Assembly (NCBI RefSeq): GCF_036785885.1
Contig: NC_092317.1
Location: 35,639,329-35,703,328 of the forward strand
From: Coffea arabica
Taxonomy: Eukaryota > Streptophyta > Magnoliopsida > Gentianales > Rubiaceae
Length of the DNA: 64,000 nucleotides
Direction of reading: 5' to 3'
Numbering within the stretch: the stretch's first letter is position 1; each line of letters starts with the position of its first letter. The notes under the pieces were generated by a model that saw only the letters and a list, made by a program, of their open reading frames with translations, was not told where the DNA came from and searched no databases. The position numbers were made by a program, and so were the translations under genes. Below, piece by piece: positions 57,501 to 64,000 of the stretch.

Positions 57501-60500
57501 GCTAGGAATGTCTATTTTCCAGTACCGCAAACGGCACTCAATTTTGACATCGGAGCAAAAAGTTATAGCCAAAACAAAAATACTGCCAGAGCAGTTACGG
57601 GAAAATTTCCAGTTTTTACAGATTTCCGAAAACACATCATTTGGCCAATCAAATCATGAAATTTTTTGATGAAACTTCGTACACAACCTATATTACTCAT
57701 ATACATCAGAAACAAGTCATTAGAACCACCAAAAAATGCACTAAAGGTCACAGAAATGACAGGGGCAGAAATGGAAAAATTTCCCTCTTCACATCCTTTG
57801 AGTTTCCACCAACAACACAACATTATTCCACTAAATTAAGCACTAAACCAACATTAACAACATCATAACTCATCAAATCAGTCCATCGAACCATAGTGGG
57901 AGTTCATAGAGCCCACACATCAACTTTTCAACATAAATAAAGCTACCCACATGCATGCATGAGCTTATACGTGTAATAGAACTTCCATAAATCAAGATTT
58001 TCAAGGTTGATCATCACTTACTTATGTTGGTGACTTCAAGCAGAAATTTCGGTCCAAAGATGCTCAAGAAAAGCAGTGGAAATGAAGCTCTTTTGGTAGC
58101 TTAAGATGATCACCAAGTACTTAGCAAAGTGTGGTTAAATTTTGGTGTGATTTGGTGGAGATTTGATGAAGAAATGAAGAAGAAATTGGAAGAGCTTTGG
58201 GGTTTTTTTTCTTCTCCTTTGGCCGGCTAGAATGGAGTGAAGAGAGAGAGAATTTTGATCAAAATGAAGCTTCCAAGAGAAGCTTTAATGTGTTGTCCAA
58301 AATTGAGCAAAAGTCAACTCGCGCGCATTTTTTGCTCGATTCCTCTCGAGTTTATTTCACTTGTGCACTAAACCTTTGATGCACTTTCATTCATATTATT
58401 ATTATTATTCACTCTTAATAGTCTAATGATAAAGGTCTAAAGTCCCACAATTTAATCGCGCGCGTAAAAATACGTACTTCCGATTTTTGCGCTATAAAGC
58501 GAAATTTTCAAGAAATTCTTATAACGATTGTATTACTAACTAATACTTGAATATTTAAGTATAAAAATACCTATTTTAAAACTAATGTACAAGTCTCCAA
58601 TTTTTCAAGTTTATTGTATCCTCGAATCGATTATTGACTCCAATCGCGCATTCACTATTTTCACTTAACGAGCTTCCAAAAATAAATTTTCGAATCAAGG
58701 CATTTTTAAAATACTTGTAGGTCATAGTTCCATATAATTGAGTATAAAGGAGTTGAAATAAAATATTCGAAATAAACGGCCAAATAAATATTTAAATGAG
58801 CTAGTAATAGGAATTTAAAATAAGTAAATTTGCGAGTTCCCACACGAGTCTAGTATTAATTTCTCAAGTCTCCAATTTGTCGTGCGGTACGACTTTCGAG
58901 AAATTATCGACGTACGCATAATAAAAAATTTATTTAACTTAATCACATCTAATCTCTCAATTAACTCTTCTTAGTCCCCTATTGATCATCCTTAATTCTC
59001 CAAAATCATTGTACTCTCAGATCGACTATCATCTCGAAGGTGTGTATTTGTTATTCCTTAATAAACGAGCCTTCGAAAAATTTAAATTTGTTAGCGAGAC
59101 GTTTTAAAAGTATAAATAAGACATGGTTCCATAAAAATGAATTTAAAAGGGTTGAAATAAATTGTTCGAAGAAAACAGGTGAATAAACATTTAGATAAGC
59201 CAGTAATATGAGATAAAATGAGAAAATTTTCGGGTCCTCACACCCCCTGTTCCGGGCCCGCTCATCATTTCAAAAGGAGATTCTACTCGAGTATGCCAAG
59301 CGAGATCTCTCAAATAGATCAAGCTTACGAATTTTCTCATGGTTTACCAAACTTCTCGACCAAGCCCATGCCGGCTCGAGTTACAAGGTTAGCCTATGAG
59401 TTTGGGCGTCCCCCGAATACGAATATAAGTCGAATACGAATATAAGTCAATGAGACAACGCTCCAATCGACGATTTCAAATATGAATCACAAATGCGAAT
59501 CACAACCACAACACTTTTCATGAGTCGAATATCGATTCACATAGCAAAATTCGAATATAATTTCATATGAACGAGAACGAGTGCGATAAAGTACACACTG
59601 GTCTCGAGGATTCCAAATCACATAATTGGCAAGAAACAATTCACATACTTAACAACGAATCATGCACTTGACACTCACCAAGTCAAAAGTGAGTAAGTGA
59701 GCAAGTAAGCTTTTAGGCATCAGCTCCGAGATTCTCTTGAAGATCCCCTTGAGTGCCTGAACAAATAATGAGTAGCTTTCACTCACAACCATGCATTAAC
59801 CAAGAAAGAATGTACACTTGTTTAGACTAAATCAATGCCTTAAAAGAGAACCTAAATCTCTCGAAAATCGAGGTTCAAAAGTGAGGAGTTAAAAACCCAA
59901 GAGAGACTTGCCTCTTCCATGAAATCGAGTTTAAAACGGTCTATTGATATCGAGAGAGAGTGACAAGCTCTCAAAAACTCATTTCTTACGAATTTGAAAA
60001 ATTTTTGTATTGCGCGGCGATCTTTGAAAAATCAAATCCTGAGTTCGGTATGTCCAAAAAATGAAAACTTTATACCGTTGGAAACTAGGTTTGAAGTACT
60101 AAAAGTTTCTAGAAGATACTTTTCCATGGTTCCAAACAGAGAGCATTCATTTTTCAGCTCAAAGTTGCTGATTTAAACTAGCAAGACAGAACCAGTCTTG
60201 TTTTTCGGCGATATTTGAAAATGCGGCATAATTCACAGAAAGTGAGTCAACCCTTGAAATTTGTAACACAATAAGAGTTCCAAACAAGGTTTCAAACACA
60301 ACAAGCGGAACTAAATTTGGAGTTTTGAGTATCAATATATAATAGTTCAAAGTCAACTGAATTTTGCACACTGATCAGAAATTTCCAGATTTGCAGAGCC
60401 ATCCTTAAAACATCATTTGGATATCAAAATGTTATTGAAATTACACCAAATTTGGTACACTTAAACTTCCATATGTGGACTACCTCTCTATCAAATTATA

Positions 60501-62165
60501 GGCAAAAACTCACGTGGGAAGACGGTTAACAAAATGACCAAATTTCGTGAAATTTTCAAAGTAAATCTGCCAACCCACTCTTTCTTTCTTTCCAAAGGTT
60601 TTTGTCCAATGAAATCAATCCCAATTCACTCCATTTTTGAAACCAAGGCTCCAGAAACATTTAATAAAAAATTTACAAACAATTGACACAAAAATTTGTG
60701 AGATATAACATTCCAGAATTGGTTTGACCATTCGGCTAGCAAGAAAGGAAAAACTTTCCAGTTTTCAGCTTTGTTGCACTTTCGAAATCAGACCACATCT
60801 CACTCAATACAAGTTCAAATTAAAAATAGTTTATGGCGTTGTAAACTATGTTCAAAATTATACATTTAATCAGAAAGAGTCATTTCCAAAATCAGTTCAC
60901 AAGTGAGAGGAAATCAAGCCACAAAATGCAGCTTCTCCATTCCTCTCGGACAGACAGTCACAACAGGACAGTCAACTTTGCTGAATCACTACGGTTCACT
61001 CAGTTCGAAGTAGTAGGTGATTTTTATACCGTTAGAAAGCTATGAATGTCTAGTTTCAAATTCTGTAAACAGTACTCAATTTTTACTTTTGTACAAAGGG
61101 ATATATTCAGACAAATAACTACTGTTCGGCCACACTGATCACCATTTCCAGATTTCTTTCTTTTTCGAAAACCTTAGTTTTGCGCAACCAAATGAAACGA
61201 TTTTTGGAAGACACATCATACACACAATATAAAACATATATCACTCAATTTCATAGTCAAATAACCATCAAAATTTCGGATTAAAATAGAGCAACATGGA
61301 CTGAAATTTTCGGCCAGCTCTAGTCTCACACATTTCTCAACTTTCTCACCATTTCTAACCGTAATTCCTCTCATTTAATACATAAACACAATAATCAAGC
61401 ATTTTAATCCTCAAGTAAGCTACCTATAATCCACCTTAAGACCGCTAGCCTAAAGATTAAAGTGAGAAATGAAATTCTTCAAGTCTCCTAGCTTATTTCT
61501 TGCTTAGGGTTTCAAACCCATGCAAAACTAACCATGATTCTTGAAGAAAATGGAAAGATTAGAAGAGTTGAAGGGTTACCTCTAACCCTAGATGAAACTA
61601 GAAAATTTTCACCACAAATCCTCCAAGAAACACCACAAGATGTTGTCTTTCTCCAAACTAGAACTAATCTCCAAAGGTTTTGTGAGTTGGTTGAAAATTT
61701 TCAAGTGAAATGGAACAAGATTGGAGCAAGATGAATAGGGCTTTCTTCCTTCCTTTTCCTTTGTTGTTTCAGCTGACCAAAGAGAGGAGAGAGAGAGTGG
61801 TTTGAGTTGTGTGAATCTTGTCTTGGAAGCTTGAAGAAATCGTGGCCAAAAGCTTTGCAAAAGTCAACTTCAAATAGTGTTCGAATAGTGTCCCGTACTA
61901 CCACTTTTCTCTCTTGTTTGTTGCACTAATGCACTAATCCTCCAATGTAATTTCTTTAACACTGTAATTACTCACTCTTACGAGTCTAGTATAAAATTTT
62001 CAAATTCCACTTAGCCGTTTCGACGCAAAATGAGCGAACTTTCGACTCGCGCGCGATAAAGCGAAATTTAAAAGCAATTCATGCAACAATAATATAATTA
62101 ACTAATATTAGGGTAAATAGTTATAAAAATAACTATTTTAGGAATAAAAAACATGAATCCTCACA
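54526..62165 (-). mobile_element. 3' LTR (copy D) of a Tekay/Del-lineage gypsy element
   Basis: In the sense direction the LTR starts TGTGAGGATTCATG at 62165, right after the polypurine tract AAGGAGGAGAGGA, and ends ...GTGAGGGCATCA at 54526. Net of the nested copy C it is about 3.5 kb. It has the shared motifs GAGTGCGATAAAGTACACAC (59,579) and the family tail (54,526-54,600). The left target pentamer is TGATA (54521-54525); its partner lies beyond the window. This copy links the solo LTR family to the Tekay pol genes next to it. Confidence 0.88.
55134..59242 (-). mobile_element. Solo LTR (copy C) nested in LTR copy D
   Basis: Sense ends are TGTGAGGACCCGAAAATTTT at 59242 and GGGGGCGTCACA at 55134. 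The 5-bp duplication is CCCCC (55129-55133 and 59243-59247). It is 4109 bp and close to copy A in sequence. The LTR D sequence resumes on both sides (GTTACACCCC | TGTTCCGGGCCC), and a homologous CCCCTGTATCGGGCCC lies inside copy C itself at 55,766. So one family member jumped into another at a site it also carries. Confidence 0.92.
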
Positions 62166-62178
62166 TCCTCTCCTCCTT
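62166..62178 (-). other. Polypurine tract of the Tekay element
   Basis: On the minus strand AAGGAGGAGAGGA lies directly before the LTR start TGTGAGGATTC. It is where plus-strand DNA priming would occur. Confidence 0.85.
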
Positions 62179-63368
62179 AAGAGAATTTCGTCCATGAAAT
62201 TCATACCTTGATTTGGAAATAGATCTGGATATTTTCCTCGAATTTCTTTTTCTGCTTCCCAAGTTGCTTCCTCCAGTCCGTGGTTTCTCCATAGAACTTT
62301 CACCAATGAAATTCGCTTATTCCTCAGTTCTTTCACCTTACGATCTAGAAGCTTTATCGATTTCTCCTCATAGGTCAGTGCTTCGTCGATCTCAATATTT
62401 TCCGGTTGTAGGACATGAGACGGATTTGGATGATATTTCTTGAACATTGATACGTGAAAAACGTTATGGATCCGAGATAAACTTGGTGGAATTCCAACTT
62501 ATAAGCCACATTTCCTACATGTTGAAGAATCTTATATGGTCCTACAAATCTTGGTTGTAGCTTCTTTCCTCTTCCTGCCATTAAACTTGCTTTCAGAGGA
62601 GTGATCTTAAGGAACACTTGGTCTCCAACTGCAAATTCTAAATCCTTTCTTCGATTATCTGCGTAACTCTTTTGACGACTCTGTGCAGTTTGAATCCTCT
62701 GGCATATTAACTTCACCCTTTTCTCGCGCCTCTTCAATTCAAGGCACTGCAGTTGGGTCTAAAATCTTTCTTTCACCAATACAAACTCTTCAAGTCCTGG
62801 TATATTTTATTCCCTCCAGGATGTACCATGTACTTAGATCGATGTGTTTCTTCCAAAATTTCCTTCTTAAGCTCTTCGTCCTTTGGCACTACTATACGAT
62901 TCCGAAATCTTAGTACACCGTTTGTTCCCAAGTTAAAATCTGACTTTTCTCCTTTATTAACTTTCTCCAACCATTTTTGCACTTCAGAGTCCTTCTCTTG
63001 TGCCTCCTTGATATGTTCCAACAAAGTGAATTTCACGATAATATTTCCAAGGATCATTTTTCTCGGTTCCAAACGAGAATTCCAACAACTAACCTCTTCC
63101 AACAAGTGCAATTCTTTAATAATCAATCCTGCCACTTGCACTTGACGAATTAAAGTATCAGCCACTATATTAGTTTTTCCTGGGTGATAATTTATCGTGC
63201 AATCATAATCCTCCAAAAATTTCACCCATCTATGTTGTCTCAAATTTAACTTCTTTTGAGAAAACAAGTACTTAAGGTTCTTGTGGTCCGTGAAAACCTC
63301 AAATGTCACTCCATATAAGTAATGCCTCCACTTCTTTAATACAAACACTACAGCCGCTAACTCTAAAT
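62170..63368 (-). pseudogene. Tekay pol 3' part: RNase H, integrase zinc finger, integrase C-terminus and chromodomain
   Basis: From 63,368 leftward: RNase H (NLELAAVVFVLKKWRHYLYG, FEVFTDHKNLKYLFSQKKL, RWVKFLEDYDCTINYHPGK), then the integrase HHCC region start (EILEETHRSKYMVHPGGNK, DLKSLYW). The frame then stops at 62773. Right next to it, 62737-62375 gives the integrase C-terminal part (AQSRQKSYADNRRKDLEF, GDQVFLKITPLKASLM, LQPRFVGPYKILQHVG). 62447-62133 gives the chromodomain (SIKLLDRKVKELRNKRI, LVKVLWRNHGLEEATWEAE, KYPDLFPNQG), typical of Tekay/Del. The whole integrase catalytic core between YW and SRQKSYAD is missing, about 250 residues. So this copy cannot integrate by itself. Confidence 0.9.
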
Positions 63369-63776
63369 TGTGACAGCCCCACCTCCCCCTAAGGCAAACC
63401 AAAGGGTTCGGCGGACCACCTGCCCAACTCTCGCCAGGACTCACTCACTCACTACAGTTCTCAATTAAATTACATCAGTCACATCCAATAACATAGGGTA
63501 CAATCCTCAATAATAAACGGAATAACATTTTCCAAGTTCAGACTGTATACTTACATACATTACAAATCTCAAATAGTGGTACAATTCCCGAATAAGACAA
63601 AAGTCCTCAGTTCTCAATTAATTACAATTACAATATCAGGCCCAAATATTACATCTAATACTCATCAAGTGAATCGAATTCAAATTATACATGAGATATT
63701 CCTTCAGACACTCTTCCTTTGCCTCGAGCCCTATGGAGGGGAAATAAATATTTTGGGGTGAGCTACAAGCTCAGCG
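63369..63776 (-). mobile_element. LTR (copy E), Tekay-related, partial
   Basis: The sequence TGTGACAGCCCCACCTCCCC at 63369 is the reverse complement of a family LTR end. The tail continues to about 63,440 and the GGAAAACA-like motif is weak near 63,735. The left pentamer is TAAAT (63364-63368). It interrupts the RNase H region of the Tekay pol, whose reading frame fuses with LTR tail codons (MSPGESWAGGPPNPL). It is cut by another LTR start at 63777. Confidence 0.85.
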
Positions 63777-64000
63777 TGTGAGAGCCCGTAATTTCATTTT
63801 AGGGTTTTATTATATTCAATGGCTTGTTTTATGTATTTTTTTGTATCCGGAAAAATTTCTAGATACTTTTAAGGAGCAGATATAATTTTTAGATGATTTT
63901 TCTAGTATCGAATAGGTTTTGAGAAATTAAGAGCGTACACCGGACGTGGGACCCACTAGTGCGAAAAGTTCGGAAAAATTCGGCCAACTAGGTTAAGTTT
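63777..64000 (+). mobile_element. Start of another LTR, running off the right edge
   Basis: The sequence changes at TGTGAGAGCCCGTAATTTCA, which has the TGTGAGRRCCCG start seen in this LTR family but in the plus direction, within copy E. The proposed target pentamer is CAGCG (63772-63776). The rest lies outside the window. Confidence 0.6.

Noticed and set aside
62753..63145. 130-residue plus-strand frame
   Set aside because: It is the antisense of the Tekay RNase H and integrase region.

Overview
This window is plant nuclear DNA, almost certainly from a eudicot. It holds host-type genes for a cytosolic tRNA synthetase and ribosomal protein eL27, fragments of a plant NHX antiporter, and otherwise layer on layer of plant retrotransposons and DNA transposons. 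I cannot name the species from sequence alone. By my reading more than 85% of the window is transposon-derived.

Layout. (1) 1-242 (-) is the 5' end of cytosolic tryptophanyl-tRNA synthetase, running off the left edge. (2) About 396-23,489 is best read as one L1-type LINE on the minus strand (about 5.9 kb net), cut open by a solo LTR (3459-8945), a second solo LTR (10874-13856) and a hAT DNA transposon (14651-23352). The hAT carries another large LTR (15381-22184), and inside that LTR lies a block starting with a CACTA terminus that holds NHX exons, an unrecognised exon and an intact eL27 reading frame. (3) 23,502-26,966 is non-genic, with an LTR-like end and a CACTA-like element. (4) 26,978-43,097 is a second, 5'-truncated LINE (+) with an 11-bp target-site duplication. 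It was split by a complete 13.3-kb Tat-lineage Ty3/gypsy element (28773-42036, minus strand). That element carries on its opposite strand a separate spliced gene (29702-35366) with its own TATA box, itself split by a solo LTR (30628-34072). (5) 43,109-51,828 holds a small MITE and a third decayed LINE (+) split by a solo LTR (45990-48987). (6) 51,829-54,525 is the 3' end of a Sirevirus-like copia element (-). (7) 54,526-64,000 is the 3' part of a Tekay/Del-lineage chromodomain gypsy element (-). A related solo LTR is nested in its LTR (55134-59242), another LTR cuts its RNase H region (63369), and a further LTR begins at 63777.

Unifying features. Seven large LTRs share the same roughly 75-bp 3' tail, a GAGTG...CACTC motif and a TTTTCCTTAACAG-like motif. 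The Tekay pol genes next to one of them identify the family. Nearly all copies are solo LTRs with exact 5-bp target-site duplications, so LTR-LTR recombination has been very active. The Tat element is young (its LTRs differ at 7 of 490 sites), so it and the solo LTR nested inside it mark the most recent layers. No bacterial, CRISPR or phage system is present. The most unusual objects are the antisense spliced gene of the Tat element and the gene-capture block at 16.2-20.9 kb.
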